From Hemicordylus capensis (taxonomy: Eukaryota; Chordata; Lepidosauria; Squamata; Cordylidae), in NCBI RefSeq assembly GCF_027244095.1, contig NC_069669.1, positions 11,062,501 to 11,126,500 of the forward strand: a stretch of 64,000 bases of DNA, given 5' to 3'. The translations under genes were made by a program, and so were the position numbers. Below the pieces are notes generated by a model. The model was not told the origin of the DNA. It made no database searches and was given only the letters and a program-made list of their open reading frames with translations. Below are positions 1-10,439 of the stretch, piece after piece (positions within the stretch are counted from its first letter, which is position 1; each line of letters opens with the position of its first letter).

Positions 1-236
1 GAGACTAGAAGTGCGAGCACTGTAAGATATTCCCCTTAGGGGATGGAGCCACCGCTCTGGGAAGAGCATCTAGGTTCCGAGTTCCCTCCCTGGCAGCATC
101 TCCACGATAGGGCTGCGAGAGACTCCTGCCTGCAATCTTGGAGAAGCCGCTGCCAGTCTGTGAAAACAATACTGAGCCAGATGGACCAAGGGTCTGACTC
201 AGTATACGGTAGCTTCCTATGTTCCTATGGACATCC
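1..236 (+). mobile_element. Composite 5S/tRNA-Ala SINE, cut by window edge
   Basis: The copy starts inside the 5S-derived part (GGGAGACTAGAAGTG-type box C, visible from GAGACTAG). It continues through the shortened tRNA-Ala module and ends in the family tail, GACTCAGTATACGGTAGC then TTCCTATG. The tRNA A box is missing, as in the abundant subfamily. The 5' part lies outside the window. Confidence 0.85.
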
Positions 237-253
237 AGGCTAAATTACTCCAT

Positions 254-450
254 GTGGCCTTAGCTCAGTGGCAAAGCATCTGCTTTGCATGCAGAAGGTC
301 CCAGGTTCAATCCCTGGTAGCATCTCCAGGTTGGGCTGGGAGAGACTCCTGCCTGCAACCTTGGAGAAGCTGCTGCCAGTCTGTGTAAACAGTACTGAGT
401 GAGATGGATCGAGGGTCTGACTCTGCAGAAGGCAGCTTCCTGTGTACCTT
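254..450 (+). mobile_element. tRNA-Ala-derived SINE, monomer form
   Basis: This copy has a recognisable tRNA head: A box TTAGCTCAGTGGCAAAGC, an anticodon arm CTGCTTTGCATGCAG that implies anticodon TGC (Ala), and B box GGTTCAATCC. The body and tail are shared with the composite SINEs. No 5S module precedes it, so it represents the ancestral-looking form of the family. Confidence 0.85.
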
Positions 451-1500
451 CTCACGAGTAATCTGGCTGCCAGCCAATATAAGATATCGCTTCACACGGT
501 TTTTTTTCTTCGTTCCACTATTCCAGTGCTTCTGTATCAAAATGACTCAAGAGAGTACCACAAGGGCATCCACCACTCACCATACATCCAGAAACATCCC
601 TTTTCCGGCTTCTGCCAGTTGAGGATAATGTCTAACCATCGTGGCTGGTAGAAGTCAGAGAATCCAGAGAAACCGCAAAACAGAACTAAGGAAGATAATG
701 TGAAGGCATTCATGAAGTGGTTAGCAAACGGAGAGAACCATCAACAGAAAACAGCCGCTTACAGTATTAAGAAGGGAGCAGAGTTATGGCATAGTTGAGA
801 AGAGATCACTTACTATTTTCAGTAAAGAGGTCTCCACGGAAATGTGAGAATTCCTGTTTTTCAGCATTGATATTTATTTGCATCATGGCAGTACAAAACA
901 GATTCTTGTAGTATTGGGCATTGAGGAACAGAGGATCCAAGCAGCCTTTCTAGATATAGAATTTGTGGGGGAAACAGAGAAATATCATTCTACAATTCTG
1001 TTCTGTGGTACAGCTTTCTTTATCCAAATGGATCTGGCAAAGAATCAGAATGTTTAGAGAAACAGGAATCCTAGAGATCAACATCAAGCTACCTAGGTAA
1101 AGGAGCAACACACCTTTGCAAACATTCATACTTTTTCCATTTTCATTTGCCACATTCAAGCTCTCCAGATCCGGGCACCCTAATTTGCATGTTATCTGGT
1201 TTGCAACTAATTTGCACATTATGCAAATTAACAGATGCACTGTCCAGTTGACTTGTATCTGCTCTGCATAGCTACCAACAATAGTTGGGGAGGATCTGCT
1301 TACCTGACCATTTCATGCAGCATTAAACACCCAGACTGTATATCCCGACACTTCCCAATACACAAATTCAGTTGTCTAATTAGCTATGTGCATCGCTGTC
1401 GTGGATTCCTCACCAACTGCAGACTACCACCCCACTCCATTTCCCAATACCTGAATATTCTATTTATTGGTGAATACATGAGGTCATTCACACAATCAAA
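451..1500. other. Intergenic stretch with no recognised gene
   Basis: AT-rich sequence with short open frames only. I see no splice-site-bounded coding similarity and no known repeat apart from short low-complexity runs. Missing C16orf89 exons could lie here, but I could not identify any. Confidence 0.5.
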
Positions 1501-1522
1501 AACTGTGTTCTACTCGGGTTTG

Positions 1523-1680
1523 GGAGCTGTGTGTGCTTCCAATTTTCAGTTGTGTGGAAGCAAAGTAAGATGAAAACTTGGGTAGAAGTGATTCTGTGGA
1601 AGCAAGGTAGGAGAAAAAGTTACCCAGGTTTTCCTCCAACCTTGCTTCCACACAACCAAAAGTTGGGAGCACACAAAAAT
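1523..1680. repeat. Fold-back (palindromic) MITE-like element
   Basis: The segment TGTGTGGAAGCAAAGTAAG near 1553 recurs in inverted form as CTTGCTTCCACACA near 1641-1655. The flanking TGTGTGCTTCC and GGGAGCACACA also pair. The two halves therefore form an imperfect hairpin of about 70 bp per arm, typical of a non-autonomous DNA transposon. I could not define a target-site duplication. Confidence 0.6.
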
Positions 1681-1705
1681 TGGGAGAAAGTCTGATTGAA
1701 ACCAA

Positions 1706-1890
1706 TGTACCATATTTACCCAAATCGAAGACAACTCTACATTTAAGATGACCCCCTTAAAAAGCAGAGATTAAAATACAGGTTAAACCTGCATTTTACT
1801 CAAAAGGAACAGGACTATGAATTTAAAATGACCTCCTGATTTCTAATATCATAAAACCTGGAATAAATCTAGTCCTGGATTCAGGTAACT
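1706..1890. mobile_element. MITE with ACC(A/G)TATTTACCCAAATC end
   Basis: The left end ACCATATTTACCCAAATC opens an element that also occurs at 7060-7125, 21585-21763 and 35015-35095. The body contains the TTTAAGATGACCCCCT motif repeated in divergent form. The right end fades into a simple repeat. Confidence 0.55.
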
Positions 1891-1913
1891 ACTTACTTAC
1901 TTACTTACTTACT

Positions 1914-1945
<32 letters not shown>

Positions 1946-1946
1946 A
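1888..1946. repeat. (TTAC)n/(TTTA)n microsatellite
   Basis: Uninterrupted tetranucleotide repeat switching from TTAC to TTTA units. Confidence 0.9.
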
Positions 1947-2179
1947 TTTCTTATATACTGCCTCCTCCAAAGACTCTAGGTGGTATTCACTTCTAAGTAG
2001 GCTAGGCATGCACAGAATGGATTGCACTATAAGGGCAAAAAACCTTAAAAATTACAATACACAGGTAGGCAGTGATGTACACCAAAATCAAGGGCTCTTC
2101 TCATCTCCCTCTAGGGATTCCCTACTGAAAAAAGACAAAGGCAATGTTCCTCAGGGAGATTCACCTGCCTTTCTTATTT

Positions 2180-2580
2180 TAGTTTAGAAAAAAGACGACT
2201 GCAGGGAGACAAGATAGAGGTCTATAAAACCATGCATGGTGTGGAGAAAGTGGATAGAGAGAAATTCTTCTCCTTCTCACATCACACTCGAACCAGGGGT
2301 CATCCTATGAAACTGATTGCCAGGATATTTAGGACCAGCAAATGGAGGTACTTTTTCACACAATGCATCATCAACTTGTGGAATTCTCTGCCACAAGATG
2401 TGGTGACAACCAACAAGCTCGATTGGCTTTAAGAGGGGTTTGGATAACTTCATGGAGGAGAGGTCTATCAACAGCTACTAGTTGGAGGGCTATAGGCCAC
2501 CTCCAGCCTCAAAGGCGGGATGCCTCTGAGTACCAGTTGCAGGGGAGTAGCAGCAGGAGAGAGGGCGTGCCCTCAGCTCA
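2180..2580 (+). mobile_element. CR1-like LINE 3' fragment
   Basis: Translation gives the ORF2 C-terminus seen in other copies here: MHGVEKVDREKFFSFSHHT, then TRGHPMKLIARIF and IINLWNSLPQDVV. It is followed by the 3' UTR motif GCCACCTCCAGCCTC. It is 5' truncated, as usual for non-LTR retrotransposition, and carries stops and frameshifts. Confidence 0.75.
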
Positions 2581-2835
2581 ACCGGCTTCACCAAACACTC
2601 TGTCCATTTCTTACCATCTCTGCAAACATGAAGTAGAACACTTGATGGGATAGCTCGTAATTTGTGCAGTGAGTGCCTGTCGCAAAGCTTCTGCAGATAT
2701 CTGGGACTGTGCATGAGTCACCGCCATCTTTCCTGGGCACAAATAGGAGATTAGATGACTCAAATGGTAGGAGACAGTGATATCATTCCAGGCAAGGACA
2801 ACCCATACATGGGAGAGGGTGGGGGCGTTATTTTA

Positions 2836-2966
2836 AAAGTGAACCTGGATACAGACCCTTCAAATGCAGGGTACAGGTAGGAAGTGTCCTTCCCGGTATG
2901 GAACTTCCATACCTGTGTCCAGCATAACTTGTGAATGAGTGTTAACTAGCATGTGTGAATAGGGCT
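2836..2966 (+). mobile_element. Unassigned 'GTACCTGTGT' repeat family, copy 1
   Basis: Contains the block AAGTGAACCTGGATACAGAC then CCCTTCAAATGCAGGGTAC and ends GTGTGAATAGGGC. It is shared with copies at 2985-3197 (inverted), 8524-8752 and 46432-46668. See the finding on this family. Confidence 0.65.
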
Positions 2967-2984
2967 TGAGAGTGAAACGATCAC

Positions 2985-3197
2985 ACGTCTTGACACAGAT
3001 CTTGACACAGGTATACTTATTCACATGTGTTGAATGCAGGTACAGCGGCACACTTCTGAACTGTACCCTGCATCTGAGTGGCTGGTGCCCAGGTTTAGTT
3101 TAAGAAGCAACGCAGGTACAGGCATTCACACAAACACATGTACGAAGGTACAGACATCTGTACCCTTGTTTATGGTAATGTCTGAATGGGGCTAGTG
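2985..3197 (-). mobile_element. Unassigned 'GTACCTGTGT' repeat family, copy 2 (inverted)
   Basis: Reverse-orientation copy adjoining copy 1. It ends at the right with TAATGTCTGAATGGGGC, the complement of the family's terminal repeat. The pair forms a head-to-head arrangement. Confidence 0.6.
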
Positions 3198-3199
3198 GT

Positions 3200-4020
3200 T
3201 TACGGGCAACAGAGCCCACAAAATAGGGACTGCAAATAGAAACAGTGGATGCATACGCCTGCAGTTCTCTGAAAAACTATGGTCTCTCTCCAGTCCTAAC
3301 CCATGCGGCACATAGAGGCTGTTCTCATGAGTAGCCAAAACTGGACTAGGGCAGCTAAGCCTGGGCTTGATTGCCCGTGGGAACCGTCATAGCAGCACCT
3401 TGGCGGTAAACCCTGCTAAGAAGGCAGGCTCTTAAACAAGGTAGTCAGTGAGCATTCCCCCTCAACCTCGCTTACTTGCCTGTGTGTCAGTGCCGGCTGC
3501 TATCAGCTGATGCTGAAACACTGACAGGTGCCCTCGGATTTGCAGCACCTCCGATTTGCAGACGCGCGGACAACGAATCTCCGAGTGATCCGCACTGCAG
3601 GGGGGGCCACCTGAAGCGAATGAGCTGCCCGAATCTCTGAGCAATCCGCTCCCACCAGGCTTATGAAAATTGTCGGGGGTGGGGGCAGGGCGGGGGGCAA
3701 GGTTTGGAAAGCCTCCCCCCCACCCCCAGCTGCCCAGGAGGTCGTGTGAATGGCCCCTAGGTCTGAGGGAGCGCAAAGCAAGTCCCTACCCTGTTCCTAG
3801 CAAAGATGAAATGCAAACGTTGCTTGCGTCCAGGCCCAAGCAGGCTGAGCTACTATTCGTCAAAGGGACCGCCGCAGAAGGGTCTGTTTGGAGCCACTGG
3901 TGAGAAGGTTTCCAAAACTCTGGACTCAAAGCGGAGGAAAACACTGCAGAAATTTGGGAAGGAGACAAAATCAATTTGGGGAGAAGACTTTTGTCAATTC
4001 AAATCAAACCAAATACTTTA
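3200..4020. other. Intergenic stretch, partly GC-rich, no gene recognised
   Basis: Contains a GC-rich segment around 3540-3800 with long but unrecognised open frames on both strands. No start/splice structure or familiar protein motif was found. Part of 3300-3430 resembles the 11181-11240 region and may be a degraded repeat. Confidence 0.4.
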
Positions 4021-4149
4021 TTGCCGTCACAGACCAGTACAATAATAATACAGACAGACAGAAGTCCAACAAAGTAAACCATAAAAGTTGTACTATGGAG
4101 ACTCTATGTATGTGTACTATTTGTGCTACTTACTGTACACTATGCTTTG

Positions 4150-4372
4150 TGCTGTTCTTCTGTTGTTGGGTCAAAGACCATAATAAAGTATTCATTCATA
4201 AAAGTTGTCATATTAGCAAGTTAAACCTCATGGTGTTTTGCATTTCCTATTCTCCCTTTTTGTCTGTTATGATTTAATGCGTTCTGTGTTTTTATTGTAT
4301 GTTTTAATCCTGAGCTGTGAGTCGCTCGGGGAACAATTTGTTATGGGACGGCTAACAAACAAAGTTGTTGTT
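4150..4372 (+). mobile_element. L2-like LINE 3' end fragment
   Basis: Carries the 3' tail shared with the 20700 element: TTTTATTGTATGTTTTAATC, then GGGAACAATTTGTTATGGG and a CGGCTAACAAACAAAG terminus. No coding part remains. Confidence 0.55.
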
Positions 4373-4927
4373 AAAACACAACAGCTAAACTGAATTCTTT
4401 ATGCGCTCCTGGCAAAACATGCTGGCTTCCAAGAAAAACTCAGCCACAATATAAAATATTATATCATTCTGTTCAGCTGGAAGATAATCGAGATAAGAAG
4501 ACTTCTGTTAATTTATATGCCGTCACTCAGGACTTCATTGTTGTGCTCCTTCTTAAAAATAACCTTTCCTATGTTGGAAAGGTTGCAGGAAAAAAGGAAC
4601 ATCATTTCATGCGTGGTGGGCTTGCCCATGTGTGTATAAATTAGGGTTATTAGTGAACAGACATTAATAAAATCTTAAATATTAGTATAATACTGGGCCC
4701 TCTATACCAGCTACTGAGCTTTCCTCTGCCCAAACCAATGCTTGCTTCAGATGGAGAACTTTTTAGTTTTACTGCAGCTAAATTTGTTATCACTTTCTCT
4801 TTGAAAAGAAGAGGTCATATTTCAGTTAGAAACTGGTTTGACAAAATATGGTCATTAATGATCAATGGATAAAATATCTTCTCTTCTGAAAATCAATCCC
4901 CTACAAAATCAAAGCATATTATATCAT

Positions 4928-5384
4928 ATATATCATGGAGAAAGCTGATAGAGATAAAATTTCCTCCCTCTCGCATAACACTAAAACCAGGGGTCATCCT
5001 ATGAAACTGATTGCCAAGACGTTTAGGACTGACAAAAGGAAGTACTTTTTCCACACAATGCATAATTAACCTCTGGAATTCTCTGCCACAAGATGTGGTA
5101 ACAGTCACCAACCTGGATGTCTTTAAGAGGGGTTTAGACAAATTCATGAGGACAGGTCTATCACTGGCTACCGGTCTGAGGGCTATAGGCCACCTCCAGC
5201 CTCAGAGGCACGATGCCTCTCAATACCAGTTGCAGGGGAGCAACAGCAAGAGAGAGGGCCTGCCCTCAACTCCTACCTTTAGGCTTCCAGCTGCATCTGG
5301 TGGCCCACTGTGTGTGAAACAGGATGCTGGACTCGATGGGCCTCCTTGGGCCTGATCCAGCAGGGCTGTTGTGATGTTCTTATC
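4928..5384 (+). mobile_element. CR1-like LINE 3' fragment
   Basis: Encodes the degenerate RT C-terminus (TRGHPMKLIAKTF, IINLWNSLPQDVV) and then the 3' UTR, ending with GGGCCTGATCCAGCAGGGC. It is the most complete 3' end of this family in the window. Confidence 0.8.
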
Positions 5385-5772
5385 ATCTGAGATGGGGAAA
5401 ATATTGGCTTTATGTTGAAACAGGTAAATGACCTTAAGCATGAACCCAAGCCCTGAATTATATTTATTCTTGGTGAAATATTTTACTATGTTGTAAAAAA
5501 AAAGTTTGGTCTATATTTCTTATCAATTCGACCAGATGTTAAGTTGTGTCATATGTTGCTCTTTTATATCCCTTAACCCACATTGTAAAAGAAAAATTAT
5601 GTGAGTTAATTTTATACCCACATTGTAAAAGAAAACCTAATAAAATGTTTGAGGGGGGTGGGAATTGCCTTTCCGCTTAAGGCAGTGTCCACACAAGGGG
5701 AAAAACCCAGCCGGACGTTAACGTAGCATCCCATTTCACCATAATGGCAGGAAGTCAGCAATGGCTTCTCTC

Positions 5773-6007
5773 TAAAGGTAAAGTGTGCCGTCAAGTCAAT
5801 TTCGACTCCTGGCGCCCACAGAGCCCTGTGGTTTTCTTTGCTAGAATACAGGTGGGGTTTGCCATTGCCTCCTCCCACGGAGTGAGAGATGATGGCCTTT
5901 CAGCATCTTCCTATATCGCTGCTGCCCGATATAGTACCAGCGGGGATTCGAACCGGCAGCCTTCTGGCTTGTTAGTCAAGCATTTCCCCACTGCACCACA
6001 CTACCTT
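5773..6007 (-). mobile_element. tRNA-derived SINE (tRNA-Val-like head)
   Basis: On the minus strand the element begins with a tRNA-like head (GTGGTGCAGTGGGGAAATGC, then GGTTCGAATCCCCGCTGGTA) and ends in a tail with GAGTCGAAATTGACTTGACG. Two more copies lie at 29885 and 45965. Assignment of the head to tRNA-Val is tentative. Confidence 0.7.
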
Positions 6008-6329
6008 TGTAGTAATAAGGGTTGCTCTCCCCAAGAGCACGTTTCGCTTTCTCGATCGCAGCTGAAGACTTTTTCTGCAGACGAGCCACTCGCTCCCGCT
6101 CTGATTCTAATCTGAGATCAGAATTCCATTTCTCCAAGGCTGCAAACAACTGACCTGGACCGATGCAGAGAGGAGAGGCACATGTTAGGCTATTGTGATC
6201 TGCTCTCCATTTCCCTGAGCCGTGAGAAGTGCCTGGGTTGGTTTCTTTTGGAGAGAAAGCATTGGAGATGTCCAGGTCATTGTAATATTTACTGACGAAT
6301 ATACAAGCAGAGCATAATTGGAGCTAAAC

Positions 6330-6658
6330 ATCTGGGAGAGAGCTGGTCTTGTGGGAACAAGCATGAATGGTCCCCTTTGCTAAGCAGGCTCCATTCTGGC
6401 TCACATTTGAATGGGAGACTACATGTGTGAGTACTGTAAGATATTCTCCCTAGGGGATGGGGCAGCTCTGGAAAGAGCACCTGCTGCCTGCTTGCATGCA
6501 GAAGGTTCCAGGTTCCCTCCCTGGCAGCATCTTCAAGACAGGGCTGAGAGAGACTCCTGCCTCTAATCTTGGAGGAGCTGCTGCCAGTCTGGGTTGATAG
6601 TAGTGAGCTAGATGGGCCAAGGGTCTGACTCAGTAGAAGGCAGCCTCTTATGTTCCTA
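6330..6658 (+). mobile_element. Composite 5S/tRNA-Ala SINE
   Basis: Near full length: head GAGAGCTGGTCTTGTGG, 5S-like block ending GAATGGGAGACTACATG, A-box-less tRNA-Ala module, and tail GACTCAGTAGAAGGCAGC. Confidence 0.85.
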
Positions 6659-7059
6659 AGTCCTATAAGGGAGTAAACCCACTACCCCTGGATCCCTGGA
6701 GAGGTAACCTTCACCCCAAGGATAACTCTAGAATTATTAGTTTGGAAGAGCAAGGGAGTGATTTCTATCCCCCAGAAGACTCACACTTCTGATTTCAAGA
6801 AGAAATCAGTAACTCCTGGGCTGGGAGGGGGGGGCTCTACTTAGAAGCTCCCAAAAGGGATGGGAGGAAACTGTCTGGTTTTTTTGTTCTCAGAGGGAAA
6901 CCCACCTAGCAAAACATCTGAAAAGCTACAAAATAGGACCTAAACTCCTATACAAGTTACAAGAATGAGTACTGTATGAGTCGGCAAGACCAGATTATTT
7001 GATGTTAGAAATCAGAGGGTCAAATTCCTCTTCCTTTCAGGTAAACATAATATAACCTG

Positions 7060-7125
7060 TATTTTTAAAGGGGGTCGTCTTAAATTCAGCATTTTGTCTT
7101 CTATTTGGGTAAATACGGTTGGTTC
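7060..7125. mobile_element. Fragment of the TATTTACCC MITE family
   Basis: Right-end fragment TTTGGGTAAATACGG preceded by GTCGTCTTAAATTCAGC. It lies in the presumed first intron of the C16orf89-like gene. Confidence 0.5.
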
Positions 7126-7212
7126 CAAAGCAGATGGGTACAATAACCCCCATCAAAAGTGGGGGAATGAACTGTGTGTGATCAATTAGTGTCAAAAGTA
7201 GCCATACAGTAC

Positions 7213-7387
7213 CTTGCATCATACAATATCCAAGCACTCCATCCAAATTGATTTCATCGTAATGGGTTTCCAGGTAGTCGGTTGCCTTCTCCAGGGCAGA
7301 AATGATGGCATTCCTTGTGTCCCCTTCACATATGGACAGATTTGGATTAAGGAGGTAAATTAACAGCTGGAATACGAGGGAGAGCAT
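7213..7387 (-). CDS. C16orf89: Probable first coding exon of C16orf89 (secreted protein)
   Basis: The exon reads MLSLVFQLLIYLLNPNLS, then GDTRNAIISALEKATDYLE and INLDGVLGYCMMQ, and stops at the donor CAAG|GTACTG (phase 1). The first ~20 residues are a hydrophobic signal peptide. The pattern 'SxLEKA...NLDGVxG' fits my memory of the start of C16orf89, a secreted glycoprotein of unclear function. I recall its human gene lying next to ALG1 in divergent orientation, which is the arrangement here: the ALG1 start is 4.9 kb away on the other strand. An acceptor-like TTTGACAG sits just before the ATG, so a non-coding 5' exon is possible. Downstream exons should lie to the left on the minus strand, but I could not recognise any in 1-7000. 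The family call is from memory; an unrelated secreted protein remains possible. Confidence 0.55.
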
Positions 7388-7683
7388 CCTGTCAAATAAC
7401 TCGGCAGCTGCTGGGTGTCACCAGCTCCTTGTGCTCACTGAGAACCTACCTGCTCCAACAGAACTGTTTAAATGAAGCCTGTTAGCTAAGCAAACACTTA
7501 ACGAAGGCATAGCCAAAGGACCTCTGGCAATTTCCGGGTACATTTATTTTTTTAACCTTTATTTATTAAAGGCAGAACTGTACATAATATCACAGATCAA
7601 AGAATGCCTAACAATTCATACACTTCAGCTCCCTAGAGATCGGGTCCCAGTTATTAATTATTATTATTCTTTTGTCACACAGT

Positions 7684-7735
7684 CAGACAGGTGTTATGGA
7701 CTGGATTGTTTTATCCAGTCCATAACACCTGTCTG
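7684..7735. repeat. Perfect 23-bp inverted repeat
   Basis: The arm CAGACAGGTGTTATGGACTG (plus GAT) is matched exactly by its complement after a 6-nt loop. The related sequence CACAGTCAGGCAGGTGTTAT occurs at 34371-34390, so this is a repeat-family end that has been duplicated in inverted form. Confidence 0.85.
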
Positions 7736-8289
7736 TGTGAATAAAGAATTATTAATTAATTAATTATTATTAATGCAACCAATCCAAAAGGTTAACCCAA
7801 ACAAATCTGGGCATTTCATGAATAACACACACCTTTCCATATCTGACGATAACAAGCAGGCAATACTTGACCATGAAGGATGTGTCCAACTTGGCCTTTA
7901 AGCTCTCTCGGTGCATTAATTGCTGTCGTCATCGAGTCCATCCACCTTGCTGCTGGTCATCCTCTTCTTCTCTTTCCTTCAACTTTCCCCAGCATGATGG
8001 ACTTCTCCAGGGAGCTCAGTCTTTGCATAACGTGTCCCAAGTATGATAGTTTGAGCCTGGTGAAAATTTGTGCCACAAGTGAAAATTCTGGACTGATTTG
8101 TTCTATGATCCATTTGTTTGTCTTCCTGACTGTCCATAGTCTCCTCAAAAGTCTTCTCCAGGACCAAAGTTCAAAAGCATCAATACTTTTTCTGTCTTGC
8201 TTCTTCTAAGTCCAGCTTTCACATCCATAGTGTCACAGGAAAAACCATTGTCCAAACGATTCTAATCTTTGTAGGTATAGAAACGTCAT

Positions 8290-8515
8290 GGTATCTAAAT
8301 ATCCTTTCAAAAACCTTTTTTAAAAAGTCAGTTTGAAAACTCAAGTTTAAAAGGCCTGAGTGAACAGAAAGGTCTTTACCTAGCGTCTAAAAGAACAAAG
8401 TGATGAAGCCAGGCAAACCTCACTGGGGGGGCTATTCCATAAACAGGGTGCCACCACCGAAAAGGCCCTCCCTGGTAGCCACTTGTCTCACCTCGTTTGG
8501 TAGGGGCACTCAGAA
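8290..8515 (-). mobile_element. L2-like LINE 3' fragment
   Basis: On the minus strand this matches the 41295-41760 and 20700 copies: a 'GGGAGGGCCTTTTCGGTGGTG' type motif, here shortened, followed by the TTTGTTCTTTTAGACGC motif. Confidence 0.6.
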
Positions 8516-8523
8516 CAGGGCCC

Positions 8524-8752
8524 CTACTAAACACTTGAACACATGTTTGTGTGAATGACTGTACCTGTGTTCCTTTTAAAAGTAAACCTGCATACTGGCC
8601 CTTCAAATGCCTGGTACAGGCAGGAAGTGTACCTCTGTATCTGCATTCAGCATAACATGCGAATGACTGTACCTGTGTACAGATCTGTACCTGCGTACGC
8701 TGTACATTCGTATGAGTTTTAAACATACTGTGTGAATGGACCTATTGTTATG
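8524..8752 (+). mobile_element. Unassigned 'GTACCTGTGT' repeat family, copy 3
   Basis: Shares TTTGTGTGAATGACTGTACC, CCCTTCAAATGCCTGGTAC and the end ACATACTGTGTGAATGG with the copies at 2836 and 46432. Confidence 0.65.
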
Positions 8753-8902
8753 AGTGATATATAACTTATTAATTTAAATCAATTATGGATGATAGATAAT
8801 ATATGCAAAATTTTGTCTTTCACTGATTAGTCCAAAGTTTATACGTTGCATGTGGCTTTCACAGATTTGTCTGAAATGTCTGTATACAGAGAAAGGAATT
8901 CC

Positions 8903-8995
8903 AAATTGTACCCAATTTTGTACCCCCCCAAATTGTACCCAATTTTGTACCCCCCCAACTATACCCAATTTTTACCCCTCCAAATTGTACCCATT
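8903..8995. repeat. 27-bp tandem repeat
   Basis: Units begin at 8903, 8930, 8957 and 8982, each with AAATTGTACCCAATTTT and a C-rich stretch. About 3.4 units are present. Confidence 0.85.
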
Positions 8996-9023
8996 ATTTT
9001 CCTGTTGCTAATGATGAGTGTTG

Positions 9024-9165
9024 TGCTGTAGTCACAATTCAGAAGCTTGGACACTCTCCAAAACAGCCCCCATAGCCACACCCACCTGAATAGCCACACC
9101 CCTGGCCACGCCCATCCTAATGGCCACACCCCTCTCTTAGACAGATGCAATAATGTGTGAGGTTC
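9024..9165. repeat. CACCC-rich repeat, copy 1
   Basis: Contains four or five spaced CCACACCC/CCACGCCC motifs and ends ATGCAATAATGTGTGAGGTTC. The same arrangement recurs at 28195-28340. Confidence 0.65.
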
Positions 9166-9451
9166 AATCGCTCGATCTGGCTGGGGATGAGCAGGAGGAG
9201 ACGAGGGCGCTTGCACAGTGCGAGTGACGTGAAGGTGCGAAGTGGTGAGAAGGCGGGAGATCAGTGACACACACAACCTGCTGTGCTGAACATTTGAGTA
9301 AAGTTAAGAGGGGAAAAGGAGTGGAGGAAAGAAGGTGCAAAGTCTTTCAAGCCAATTTTTAGCCTACTTTCCACTCCAGTAGGCTTATGAGATCACTCAG
9401 CATTCTGTGTGTGTAACCGTGTGTCCCCCAACATCAACTTTGCAATGCCTG

Positions 9452-9735
9452 GACCAATATGAAACAAATCGGGTGCTGTTGTAGGGACACCTCAACGGCG
9501 TAGTTTGTGATGATGTCATCCACCCCGATCCAAGATGGTGGACACATAAACTTTTGAGGCACAAGTGGGCTAACTTGTGAACCGCCTAACTGATTTCAAC
9601 CAAATTTGCTACAGATGTAGGGACACATAGAGATGCCCCAATGGTGTAGTTTGTGATGATGTCACCCACCCCGATCCAAGATGGTGGATGCATAAACCTT
9701 TGAGGCACAAATGCACTAACCTGAGGACTGTCTAA
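9452..9735. repeat. Two tandem copies of a ~140-bp unit
   Basis: GTAGTTTGTGATGATGTCA at 9500 and again 146 bp later, each followed by CACCCCGATCCAAGATGG and AACTTTTGAGGCAC-like sequence. A third copy lies at 10260-10400. The unit is unassigned and looks satellite-like or internal to a larger element. Confidence 0.7.
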
Positions 9736-10254
9736 CTGATGTGTTTAGAAAACCAAAGAAACTCCATGTTTGCCCAGATTACCTCATTTTAACTTAAAGT
9801 AACCCCAGCCCAGCTCAGGGACATCACTGCCTCTCATGATCAACGTCATTATCTGTCTCCACTAAATTGTATCTATGAAACTTGGTTCTCACAAGGTTCT
9901 CACTGTTTTTCGCTGACAGTTAAGAAAACAGGATTTAACCAAATAAGGAGTAATCACCAGATGAACAATGAATCATTCGCATGCGTACTAGATACTTAGA
10001 CCACCATTTTATTGTCACGTATACTATGTCTAGGGTGTCAGCATCATTCAGATTGTTTGTATAAATGTAAGATGCACCTATAACCAAACTGTAATCGGTT
10101 TGAGAGCGTAAGCCTATTGATTACCTATTGCTAAACTGCAGTAGCAACAAAAGCCTCTAAATGATTCCACTGAGTCTGTTTGATTGACTAAGAGGCGGAC
10201 CCAGGAACGAACCATGTTCACATCATAACCAACTTGAATCCAGTTTGGAACAGC

Positions 10255-10410
10255 TGTAGTGAATGAAACACAGGGACACCTCAAAGGTGCAGTTTGTAAT
10301 GACGACATCCACCCCGATCCAAGATGTGTGAACATTTGAGGGGCAAGAGATCTAACTTGTGGACCTCGATTTGCACCAATTTTAGTCCAGATGTAGAGAC
10401 AGTGAAAGGA
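10255..10410. repeat. Third, separated copy of the ~140-bp unit
   Basis: GTGCAGTTTGTAATGACGAC then ATCCACCCCGATCCAAGATG. It is more diverged than the 9452-9735 pair. Confidence 0.65.
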
Positions 10411-10439
10411 AAGTAGGCGGATTAGTTCTTACTAGAACA

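Noticed and set aside
254-330. Functional tRNA-Ala(TGC) gene
   Set aside because: The tRNA-like part lacks a proper acceptor stem and continues into the SINE body, and many similar copies exist.
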